Below are positions 1-7,372 of a stretch of 17,653 nucleotides of DNA, one piece after another. The DNA lies in the NCBI GenBank assembly GCA_020629335.1, contig JAHDDN010000069.1:1-17653 (forward strand), read 5' to 3'. Positions within the stretch are counted from its first letter, which is position 1. Each line of letters opens with the position of its first letter. Source of the DNA: Chitinophagales bacterium (GTDB lineage Bacteria; Bacteroidota; Bacteroidia; Chitinophagales; UBA2359). The notes beneath the pieces were generated by a model. The model saw nothing but the letters and a program-made list of their open reading frames with translations, ran no database searches and had not been told where the DNA came from. Made by a program: the position numbers and the translations under genes.

Positions 1-95
1 TTTAGGAAGTTAAAGTTAACTCCTTTTTTGTCAACCTATTTCGGGCGTGGACAACTCACTACCCAATACTCATTACTAGCTACTCAAAAAAGGCT

Positions 96-239
96 TAGGG
101 ATGGAAGTGGTATGTGGCGTACATGATGCGACTTAGGTAGCTTAGTGATGCGACGGCTGGCCCGAAGGGCAGACAAGCAGCACTTAGCGAACTTAGAGCA
201 GCATAGCCACATAAGAACGGACAGCCCGACTGCTGCGCC
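96..239 (-). repeat. Dispersed repeat, copy C (hairpin-less)
   Basis: Read on the minus strand, this stretch matches the bodies of the copies at 4266-4485 and 11525-11740. Shared landmarks in order are GTCGGGCTGTCCG, TTATGTGGCTAT, CTTGTCTGCC, GGGCCAGCC, CTAAGCTACCTAAGT and CGCCACATACC followed by CCATCCCT. It starts with GGCGCA like copy B, but the long hairpin that follows in copies A and B is missing and replaced by three bases. It is more GC-rich than its surroundings. It lies downstream of the FtsZ-like operon. Confidence 0.85.
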
Positions 240-246
240 TTCGGCG

Positions 247-360
247 AATGATAAATGCATAATGATGAATGATAAATTTGGCTTGTGCTACGCACTCTAT
301 TGTACGAGCGCAGTAGGAAGCCCCAGATTAATGATAAATGCATAATGATGAACGATGAAT
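247..360. repeat. 23-bp direct repeat pair
   Basis: An identical 23-base word starting AATGATAAATGCATAATGAT occurs at 247-269 and again at 330-352. The two are 60 bases apart and the similarity continues imperfectly for about eight more bases. The word is built from the same ATGATGAAT units as the array at 373-418. It looks like expansion of simple intergenic repeat DNA, with no visible function. Confidence 0.8.
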
Positions 361-389
361 AAGGGCTTGTTCCATTCATCATTCATCAT
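345..389 (-). terminator. Possible terminator hairpin after FtsZ-like gene 2
   Basis: Bases 345-360 pair with 374-389 with one mismatch, giving a 16-bp stem around a 13-base loop. It lies 32 bases beyond the stop codon of the 1079-residue FtsZ-like protein. The stem is AT-rich and no clear U-tract follows, so a role in termination is only a possibility. It may be a by-product of the surrounding simple repeats. Confidence 0.3.
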
Positions 390-418
390 TCATTGTTCAT
401 TGTTCATTGTTCATCATT
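373..418. repeat. Heptamer tandem array (ATTCATC / TTCATTG)
   Basis: This is a short tandem array: ATTCATC units pass into TTCATTG units and end in TTCATCATT. It abuts the stop codon of the second FtsZ-like gene. Copy number is likely variable in such arrays. It is partly complementary to 330-360, which produces the hairpin at 345-389. Confidence 0.8.
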
Positions 419-420
419 AA

Positions 421-3400
421 TTAGATGTTTCTCGGATCAAATTCTTTGACGATACGGTAATCAATCTCATCAAATCCATTGTTGTCGTAGACTAGGAAGT
501 TTTTCATTTTTCGGACTAGGTTTTCATCTCCTTCCATATAGCGTTTTTTGTGGGCTTGGATTTCTTCTTCTAAGGCTTCTAAAGTAGAGCGACCTTTTTG
601 TAGGGAGAGGAAATTGCTGGCATCTTCTATATTGGTGCCGATCTTATCGTCCTTGAAATAGACGTCCCCGTTTCTTTCGCTTATCAAGCCCATGAGTCTA
701 CCGAATGCCAAGCACTTTCTTTGTCGATCTGCTACGCCTCCCATGCGCACGATGGAAGGAAAAATGTCTTTATTCAATGCATATTTTTGGGCGTAAAATG
801 CTTCTTTACTTTTGACATCATCGCCACATAGTTTATTGAAATTTTCGTAGCACTCTCCTAAGATGCTAATTTTGTAAGCGGGGAAGCCAATTAATAGTTT
901 CAATAAGTTGATATGATTCTTGTCATCGATTGGGAATAGATTCGTGTTTTGCTTCACTTCCTCTTTGACTAAGGCTTTGATTTGGTCGGCTTCTTCATAG
1001 CCAATATCTAAGCAGAGTTGAGTCATATTATAGGTTTCATTCGCTTCAAAGCTCGTCTCTAAATAGATGTATGGCTCGCTGGCGTCTACTAATTTTCTGA
1101 TTTCTCTTTTTAGATCATTGGAAGCCGAATTTGCATTTCCTTGTGCTTGATCAATCGATATATATTCGCTGCGGTCATAATCTCCTGTCAATAATTTGTG
1201 GTGGATATTATCGCCGCTCATTACTCTGGCATCTTTAGCAAAGAACTCGTTTAAATCGCCCATTAAATCATTGATTGACTCCTTCTTTTGGAAGGCTTGA
1301 TAATACTTGAGCAAGCTGTCTGGAGATTTTAAAAAGCCTGCACTGCTGTTATGGCCTTTGAAATAATCAATGATGTTATCTTTAGAGGTGATATAGCGAA
1401 CGAATAGATTGTTCTTGAATTCTAAGTCTTCTAATTGTTCCTTTTCGACTTCGTAAGCTTCTCTAATCGCTCTTTTGAAATTGACGATTTGATCATTTTG
1501 AGTTTGGATGTGTGTTTGAATTTCTTCAAAGCTTTTGTAGGCTGATTCGTGCTGTAAATATTCTGCTTGAATTTGATAGCCTTGATTGGTGCTATCTACA
1601 TAATTACGCATCAACTGCAATTTTTGGGTAGCGATACCATCTCTATGGGTTTGTGCTTCTTCCAAAGGCAATTTGCATTGCTTGCGATAACGAATATAAT
1701 TAACCACAAAATAGACGGCTAAGATGAGCAGAATAATTCCTAAGTAAACGCCTAAATTTTCTAAGGCATTTTCTTCCATCATCAGAATGCCCAAAAGGAC
1801 GACTGTTAAGACCACTGGAATAATGACTAACCAAAGTCGGATAAAACGCCTGGATTTCTCTTTCCATTTGGCGACTCGATTATTAGCGTCTATGAGTTTG
1901 CTTTCCTCCTCATGGATGGCATTCTTGGTTTGGTTCAGGCTTGTTTGAATGGCTTGGCGATCTTTTTCTAAAAGCTCTGCGGTGGTACTTTTCTTTTTGA
2001 GGCTATTTTTGAATTGCTCATAATCTTTATAGGCATCCTTGAAGCCCGACATTTGATCGTTGAGTTCTTTACTGATTCTTTGTGCCTCCTCTTGGTGGCT
2101 ATCTAATTCTGATTGAAATTTGATTCTATCTACGTCCGTTGCTTTTTCACCTGATCGAATCTTTTGTAATTCTGACTCTACTTTTTGGTGTGCTCGACGA
2201 ATTTTTTTATTGATATCATTCAGTTCTCTTTGCAAGCTTTTGATGGTTCTTTCCTGATGTTTGATATGAGCGGCACCAATATCTTTGCCCATTTTATCTT
2301 GGAAATATTTCAACAAATCCTGCTCCGCAGAAACCATATCTCTGTCTGCAAAATTATCGGCATCGGTTACACAGTCGCAATCTTCTCTCATTAGGAGTGC
2401 GCTAAAAGCATGTGCTTGATTGATCCCGTTTTCGCCTTCTTTAAACTTGGTATTTATGGCTTCTTGGTAGGCTTCAATTCTGGAGGCTGATATTTTATTG
2501 GCACGCCCATCATAGGCAGGGCCGATTTTGAGATTAAACTCATTGAGTTTGTACTGCTTTTCTTTTTCGGCAAAATCTTTAAAGAAATCATCAGGCGTAG
2601 TTTCTTCTTTGAGGAGGGCGGGATTTTCCATTGGGCGAAAGATAGCCGTCCCTACATCTTGATCGAGTCCGTTTAATTCATATAAGTCTAACAAACCATT
2701 TTTTTGCACAAAGCTATCAATGGCTAAATTGACTTGATTTCTATTGATGGATCTTTCCGCAAAAAGGGCATTCAATTTGCCTAAGACTTCTACTTTTCCT
2801 AATCGCTGATAGGTGTCAATTATTTCTTTTTCAGGGAAAGTCAGAGTAGCTAATCCCAAGGAGCTGAATCGAGACACTTTACCATTAGAAACTTCATTGA
2901 GGTATAAGTGTGCATTATCAATCACTGATAAGCGGCCTCTAAATACCAAGTAAGAAAATTCGCCTAAGGAGTTGAGCATATCACTAAATCGACCAATACT
3001 GTGATCATTGATGTTTTTCTTACTCAAGACAAATATTTGATCGACTAAACTACCGTGATCTTCCAGCTCTGTTTCTAACTCATTAATCGCACAATAAGTA
3101 CGAGCGTATTGGCAATTGTGAGCTGGTGTTTCGGGTTCTTCATCTTCCTGCTTAATCATCTTATCTGATTCCGCTAAATCAGGCATTAAGAAAGCCCCAA
3201 AAACTTCTATTTCTTTTGATTTAAATATTTTAGCGATCATTTTGAGCATAGGCTGCGCTAATACAGAACCTATAGCATCAAACATAGGTGCAAAAACGAG
3301 CACTCTATATTTAGACAAATCTCCCAAGTCTTGACTGATCAATTGTTGACGAGTTTCTAAGTCCACCATATCATCTATTAGGGTACTTAGATGACGGTCT

Positions 3401-3660
3401 ATTTTTTCTTCTTTATTAAAGTAGGCTTGTAAATTAGATGCAAAAACACCCGATTGACAAACATTAGAATTTGTCTGAATCGCTAACTCATCAAATTCCT
3501 TATTGGCGAGATGAGACTTCACTTTCCCATTCGCATCTATCACGAGATCCGTAATTAATTTTCCATAAATATCACCTTTCTCCTTTATGGCCTGAATAGA
3601 TTCTTGCACAATTCTATCACCATAGTCTCCGAGACCGATTAATATAGTTGGGTGTATCAT
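421..3660 (-). CDS. FtsZ/tubulin-like protein 2, degenerate GTPase site, with coiled coils and TM hairpin
   Basis: This 1079-residue protein has an FtsZ/tubulin-like head. Residues 6-15 (ILIGLGDYGD) correspond to the IFIGLGGTG start of the neighbouring FtsZ-like protein. Residues 124-133 (APMFDAIGSV) sit where that protein has SGGTGSGT, so the phosphate-binding T4 loop looks lost. A YCAINELE motif near residue 190 matches YGAFKEMD of the paralogue. Charged coiled coil covers about 463-605. Two hydrophobic helices follow, about 609-628 and 636-656, joined by a seven-residue loop, then more coiled coil to about 750 and a roughly 330-residue C-terminal domain. Without a signal peptide, both ends should be cytoplasmic. 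The gene starts three bases after the small lipoprotein's stop codon, so the two are surely co-transcribed. GTPase loss and the membrane role are inferences. Confidence 0.75.
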   Translation of the reverse strand: MIHPTILIGLGDYGDRIVQESIQAIKEKGDIYGKLITDLVIDANGKVKSHLANKEFDELAIQTNSNVCQSGVFASNLQAYFNKEEKIDRHLSTLIDDMVDLETRQQLISQDLGDLSKYRVLVFAPMFDAIGSVLAQPMLKMIAKIFKSKEIEVFGAFLMPDLAESDKMIKQEDEEPETPAHNCQYARTYCAINELETELEDHGSLVDQIFVLSKKNINDHSIGRFSDMLNSLGEFSYLVFRGRLSVIDNAHLYLNEVSNGKVSRFSSLGLATLTFPEKEIIDTYQRLGKVEVLGKLNALFAERSINRNQVNLAIDSFVQKNGLLDLYELNGLDQDVGTAIFRPMENPALLKEETTPDDFFKDFAEKEKQYKLNEFNLKIGPAYDGRANKISASRIEAYQEAINTKFKEGENGINQAHAFSALLMREDCDCVTDADNFADRDMVSAEQDLLKYFQDKMGKDIGAAHIKHQERTIKSLQRELNDINKKIRRAHQKVESELQKIRSGEKATDVDRIKFQSELDSHQEEAQRISKELNDQMSGFKDAYKDYEQFKNSLKKKSTTAELLEKDRQAIQTSLNQTKNAIHEEESKLIDANNRVAKWKEKSRRFIRLWLVIIPVVLTVVLLGILMMEENALENLGVYLGIILLILAVYFVVNYIRYRKQCKLPLEEAQTHRDGIATQKLQLMRNYVDSTNQGYQIQAEYLQHESAYKSFEEIQTHIQTQNDQIVNFKRAIREAYEVEKEQLEDLEFKNNLFVRYITSKDNIIDYFKGHNSSAGFLKSPDSLLKYYQAFQKKESINDLMGDLNEFFAKDARVMSGDNIHHKLLTGDYDRSEYISIDQAQGNANSASNDLKREIRKLVDASEPYIYLETSFEANETYNMTQLCLDIGYEEADQIKALVKEEVKQNTNLFPIDDKNHINLLKLLIGFPAYKISILGECYENFNKLCGDDVKSKEAFYAQKYALNKDIFPSIVRMGGVADRQRKCLAFGRLMGLISERNGDVYFKDDKIGTNIEDASNFLSLQKGRSTLEALEEEIQAHKKRYMEGDENLVRKMKNFLVYDNNGFDEIDYRIVKEFDPRNI

Positions 3661-3663
3661 CTA

Positions 3664-4230
3664 CTAGTTTGATTTTTGGTTAGTTACTTTTCGTCCCTTT
3701 AATACCTTATAATTGTTCTCCGTTAATATTGCAAAGCGTTTTTTCTTGACTTTTAACCATACGTCAACAGGGTCTTCTGTTTTGACAATATAATCCTCAT
3801 AAGAATCACTATATCTTAATGGCTTTCCGTCTTCATCCACATCACTTCTTAAGTAATAGCGTTTTTCATAAGCTCCAACTTCATCTCTATTGCTTTCAAA
3901 ACAAAGATATTTTTCATACTCAAAGCTAATCCCTAAAGTATGACTATCAGGTTTTTCTAAGCATCGCCCCATCGTATTTTTTCGAATACCAATAGAGCTA
4001 AATTGCTCCCCTTTTTTCACGCTTATCACGCCATGCTCATCTGTTTCGTAAGTACGAGTCGTGCTAACATTAATATTTTTCAAAGTAAAGCCATCAGAGA
4101 CATAAAATTGCACCTCTTTCAGGTCCACTCCATTACGCTCTAAATCAGCGCGCATACTTTGGGTAAAATCTACCGTCCTCGCACAACTCGCTAAGATTAA
4201 TAATAGGGGTATAATAATGAGCTTTTTCAT
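3664..4230 (-). CDS. Small lipoprotein of the FtsZ-like cluster
   Basis: This 188-residue protein begins with a lipoprotein signal peptide: MKK, a hydrophobic stretch, and the lipobox LASC with C16 as the lipidated cysteine. I chose the ATG at 4230. A longer in-frame version reaching 4326 would run into the dispersed repeat and bury the signal peptide. The mature part is hydrophilic, with many Lys, Asp, Glu and Tyr, has two further cysteines and no transmembrane helix, and resembles no family I recognise. It should face the periplasm or sit on the outer membrane. It lies directly before the second FtsZ-like gene with a three-base gap, which suggests these two products work together. It is separated from the first FtsZ-like gene by repeat copy A. 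Confidence 0.8.
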   Translation of the reverse strand: MKKLIIIPLLLILASCARTVDFTQSMRADLERNGVDLKEVQFYVSDGFTLKNINVSTTRTYETDEHGVISVKKGEQFSSIGIRKNTMGRCLEKPDSHTLGISFEYEKYLCFESNRDEVGAYEKRYYLRSDVDEDGKPLRYSDSYEDYIVKTEDPVDVWLKVKKKRFAILTENNYKVLKGRKVTNQKSN

Positions 4231-4265
4231 AATTCTGAAGTAAGTAAATGTAGGGTGCTTTTGAG

Positions 4266-4485
4266 GGCGTGCCCCATTTATTTTTTGGCCATCGTCTGTA
4301 GGGGCCGTACCTATGTGTCGGCCCAACGATGGCCAAAAAATAAATGGGTCGGGCTGTCCGCTATTATGTGGCTATGCACTTCCTACTTCGCTAAGGCATC
4401 CTTGTCTGCCTTTCAGGCCAGCCTGCGGCTACCTAAGCTACGTAAGTCAGTACATAGACGCCACATACCGCTACCATCCCTCACG
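4266..4485 (+). repeat. Dispersed repeat, copy A (with long hairpin)
   Basis: This is a full copy of the repeat family. It opens with GGCGTG, then the long hairpin (4273-4348), then the body from GTCGGGCTGTCCG to CGCCACATACCGC and CCATCCCT. It fills most of the 272-base gap between the first FtsZ-like gene and the small lipoprotein gene, so it is transcribed, in antisense orientation, if the cluster is one operon. Several frames stay open across it, but they are not shared as protein between copies. Confidence 0.9.
4273..4348. repeat. 23-bp perfect inverted repeat with nested hairpin
   Basis: Bases 4273-4295 are perfectly complementary to 4326-4348, forming a 23-bp stem that begins CCCATTTA and ends ATCGT. 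Inside it, GGGCCG (4302-4307) pairs with CGGCCC (4319-4324) as a nested stem. It could act as an RNA structure in the operon's message, slow transcription, or be the recognition site of a mobilising enzyme. The equivalent structure in copy B differs in sequence and length but is again perfectly paired. Confidence 0.9.
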
Positions 4486-4502
4486 CAAAATGAACTCAAT
4501 AT

Positions 4503-7283
4503 TTAAAGCTTAGACTGATATTCCTTAATTAAATTAGCAATAATTCTTAACTCATTATTCACCAACTTATAAGTCCCTTCGTTTTGCTTCAAGGTATCCA
4601 TTTTCATATTAGTAAATTCCTTCACATTCTCTTTGAATGTTTCGTGATATGCAATTAAGCCTTCTAATACTTTTTCGTCTCCCAAGCGCTTATACTCCGC
4701 TTCTAAAAGTGTAGAAGACATAGCTGCATGTTTCTTACTAAACTCCAGATAAGCCGCTCTTCTATCAGTCGTATCTAAGCTGGCATAATCATCATTCAAC
4801 GGATCAGTACCTTCTTCTTGCTTCACAATATAAGGCCCTCTTAATGACTTGCGTTTAACCAATCCAAATGCGTTGACTTCTGCCCAGAGACGTAAGATTG
4901 ACTCTTCATCCTTACTTGGGAATAGATCATATCCAATCTCATTCATCATCTTTTCCCAATTCTCATCCACATGATAATTGAATCGAGCCGACTCACTTTC
5001 ATACTTACGCTTGAATCTTTCCATCTTAGAAAGAATAAAAGCAGGAACCGCGGCACCAAACTTATAGAAATAAATACGCTTAGGATCATTCGTAACGGCC
5101 ATATTAGGTCGCTTACCCAATGCATTCTCTATCAAGGTCATTTTATTCGTTGGATCTTCATCCTTCAATGCGGTATTGCGTTCGTCATTTACACCGATCA
5201 AGTAAACATAAGAAGGCTTGTCAATCATCACTTCTTGCTGGAAGGTCCAGAGAGGATCAGACTTCAAATCCATGCTTTCTAATACCTTCGTTTTCATCTT
5301 AGGATCTAACTCTCTAAAAGCAGTGTCGATATCCTTGCCTGCAAATTTATTCGCCTTATCCGTAGAATAAGCATACTGCTTAAATAGATTCAAGACATCT
5401 TGATTGTTCATCTTTCCCCACTTATAGAGTTTGTTTTCCCCTAAGCTATTGAAGAAGTCTACCATATTGTAATCACCATCTCCCACTTCTACTTGATCCA
5501 AGAATAAATCATGTAAAGAGATGATGTAAGGATTGGCTCCTACCCTCTTATCCGTCAACATAACCACCTCTTTACGAACATTGGTTTCAATATCATCAAA
5601 GTGATCTTCTATTCTTCGCATATTCTCTAATTCATGATCACAAAGATCCAATATTGAATTATAGAATCGAATCGCATTATCTCTTCTTTTGGCTTCCTTG
5701 AGCGCATTCGCTTGCTCTACTACCTTACTAAAATAATCTTCACAAGCTTCTCTAATACGACCTTTTTTACCGATTGGGTTGAAGCCTTCTTCCTCATCTA
5801 CTATATCCTCTATGAAACCTTTTGATTCTGCCGATTTAGCCACTTCTAACTCCTCATAAGACATTTTTTCTGTCTTCATCTCCTCTCGATAGGCTTCTAA
5901 ATTACCTCTCAATTCTGCCACAAATTTCTTGACATAAAAAACACCGCCTTCTTTATTACTCTTCTCTTTTAAGTAATCTTCAATGAGCTTTTTCTTATCT
6001 GCCACTAACTGCTCTGTATTCAAATCCGCTTGTTTCAAGCTCTCTTTTACAATTTCTAAAAACTTCTGAGCATTCAAGCGAGCATTCTCATGTGTTCCTT
6101 TACGGAAATCATCTGGCTCAGATGGACGTAAGCCGCTTCCTTGCGACATATCAAAAATCGCATCTATCACCTCATCATGTGGTTGACTTTCTCGGATCTT
6201 CCACTCATTTAACTTGGCATCTACATCATTATCCACATTAATATCTGGAGCCGCTACCGTTAACTTATCCTTTAAGTGACGAGCTAATTTACAAGCAAAT
6301 ATCTCCTTCAATTTATCTCCATCATAATATAACTCAGAGATACCCATACTAGTGTAGTTCGGACTCTTGCCCTTGATTCGCTGTGAATCCGTAACGAATT
6401 TTCGAAGATTATCCCAAACCGTATCACCCGCATCACCAATTACACCAGTTGAAAGATATAGGCCCGTACCCATAATTTGGTTCAGCGCATTAATATCATT
6501 CTGTCCAGTCTTATTAGCGGTGATATTATCTATCGTTAAAATATTGTCATAGGGATTAGATTTCATACTAATCTTATTCTCCCCACCATAATCAATTACC
6601 TCATCCAATAAATGCCCATCCATCATAAAATCCATCTCCTTAAAGGCACCATAACAATTAGCCTCCACATTCTTAGTCCCTTCAAACTGTAGGAAAATAT
6701 TTGGCATCAAAATATAAGCTAACATCGTATCCGTATGGTCGATTCCTATATCTCTCAAAACATAAGGCAAATCTAAGAAGGTACCACTACCTGTTCCACC
6801 AGAAGTAGAAAATGCAACCGACACCTGTATATTTCCACCATGTATCTCATAAGGAGAATCTGGAGCAGGTGTATAAGTACGCAAAGAATCTACAATCTTA
6901 CTCAATCGCTCTCTCACATCCCTATAGTTAAACGCTAATGCCAATCGGCCCAAAGAACGAATTTGACCTGCACCTTTGGTAATCGCCCCCGCATTCTTTT
7001 TATTCTCATCTGGAAAAAATTGATCCACATGCTCATGCGCTTCTATAAATTTCAGCCCATTAGGAACAGAAATATGTAAAAACTCATTTTTGGTAAAAGT
7101 AACGGTCTCACCATCTGGCCCTCTTACGCTTTTTAATTTTGGATCCGTATCTAATACGACAAATCTAATCATCGGCGGTATCTCACCATAAATACTTCTA
7201 ATTTTACCCTTGGCATGTAATAAGGCTCGCGCGCCCGTTCCACCCAAACCAATAAAAATGGATTTTTTTAATTTCATTCCCAT
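4503..7283 (-). CDS. FtsZ/tubulin-like protein 1, intact phosphate loop
   Basis: This 926-residue protein belongs to the large bacterial FtsZ/tubulin-like group (tubulin-like domain family). It starts with IFIGLGGTG (residues 9-17), a nucleotide-binding first strand and loop. The diagnostic T4 loop SGGTGSGT lies at 161-168. A GAGQIRSLGRLAL motif near 105-117 and NCYGAFKEMDF from 209 are typical helices of the family. The remaining roughly 600 residues are mostly charged and helical, with coiled-coil-like stretches around 340-560. No signal peptide or transmembrane segment is visible, so it should be a cytoplasmic GTP-binding protein, probably polymer-forming. An alternative start two codons downstream (MKLKKS) is equally plausible. 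It lies 89 bases after the lipoprotein/TM gene and before repeat copy A. GTP binding is well supported; polymerisation is an inference. Confidence 0.85.
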   Translation of the reverse strand: MGMKLKKSIFIGLGGTGARALLHAKGKIRSIYGEIPPMIRFVVLDTDPKLKSVRGPDGETVTFTKNEFLHISVPNGLKFIEAHEHVDQFFPDENKKNAGAITKGAGQIRSLGRLALAFNYRDVRERLSKIVDSLRTYTPAPDSPYEIHGGNIQVSVAFSTSGGTGSGTFLDLPYVLRDIGIDHTDTMLAYILMPNIFLQFEGTKNVEANCYGAFKEMDFMMDGHLLDEVIDYGGENKISMKSNPYDNILTIDNITANKTGQNDINALNQIMGTGLYLSTGVIGDAGDTVWDNLRKFVTDSQRIKGKSPNYTSMGISELYYDGDKLKEIFACKLARHLKDKLTVAAPDINVDNDVDAKLNEWKIRESQPHDEVIDAIFDMSQGSGLRPSEPDDFRKGTHENARLNAQKFLEIVKESLKQADLNTEQLVADKKKLIEDYLKEKSNKEGGVFYVKKFVAELRGNLEAYREEMKTEKMSYEELEVAKSAESKGFIEDIVDEEEGFNPIGKKGRIREACEDYFSKVVEQANALKEAKRRDNAIRFYNSILDLCDHELENMRRIEDHFDDIETNVRKEVVMLTDKRVGANPYIISLHDLFLDQVEVGDGDYNMVDFFNSLGENKLYKWGKMNNQDVLNLFKQYAYSTDKANKFAGKDIDTAFRELDPKMKTKVLESMDLKSDPLWTFQQEVMIDKPSYVYLIGVNDERNTALKDEDPTNKMTLIENALGKRPNMAVTNDPKRIYFYKFGAAVPAFILSKMERFKRKYESESARFNYHVDENWEKMMNEIGYDLFPSKDEESILRLWAEVNAFGLVKRKSLRGPYIVKQEEGTDPLNDDYASLDTTDRRAAYLEFSKKHAAMSSTLLEAEYKRLGDEKVLEGLIAYHETFKENVKEFTNMKMDTLKQNEGTYKLVNNELRIIANLIKEYQSKL

Positions 7284-7333
7284 ATCGTGAATATATTTAA
7301 ATTGAATTTTAATTTCTATTTCTTCCCATTATC

Positions 7334-7359
7334 CCCCTCCTTACATACACAAGGAGGGG
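7334..7359 (-). other. Intercistronic hairpin
   Basis: CCCCTCCTT (7334-7342) is perfectly complementary to AAGGAGGGG (7351-7359), with an eight-base loop. It lies in the 89-base gap between the lipoprotein/TM gene and the first FtsZ-like gene, upstream of the latter's start. It might stabilise the upstream message or attenuate downstream expression. No U-tract follows on the minus strand, so it does not look like a simple terminator. Confidence 0.55.
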
Positions 7360-7372
7360 CAAAGGCTGGTTG

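Larger units (their letters stand above)
1..420. other. Gene-free, repeat-rich left edge
   Basis: No convincing gene was found here. Bases 1-95 show nothing I can interpret. Bases 96-239 are a hairpin-less copy of the dispersed repeat family, listed separately. Bases 240-420 are filled with short AT-rich direct and inverted repeats built on ATGATGAAT and its complement ATTCATCAT, reaching the stop codon of the second FtsZ-like gene. Open frames here, for example 95-382 on the minus strand, run through repeat sequence and are not credible genes. Confidence 0.7.

Noticed and set aside
95..382. 95-residue minus-strand frame over repeat copy C
   Set aside because: It runs through the repeat and the simple-sequence spacer; the protein-level likeness to other copies is explained by DNA similarity.
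373..418. CRISPR-like array
   Set aside because: Units are seven bases with no spacers and no cas genes are present.
4231..4326. N-terminal extension of the small lipoprotein to 220 residues
   Set aside because: The extra 32 residues are translated hairpin DNA and would place the signal peptide internally; the ATG at 4230 gives a normal lipoprotein signal.
96..4485. Composite transposon bounded by the repeats
   Set aside because: No transposase gene lies between or near the copies and no target-site duplication was found, so only the weaker bracketing observation is reported.
4255..4513. Overlapping plus-strand open frames of 66 and 83 residues in repeat copy A
   Set aside because: They lie in the repeat, change frame relative to the other copies, begin in the hairpin and have no gene-like composition. 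Cys/Tyr/Leu-rich translations recur only because the DNA repeats.
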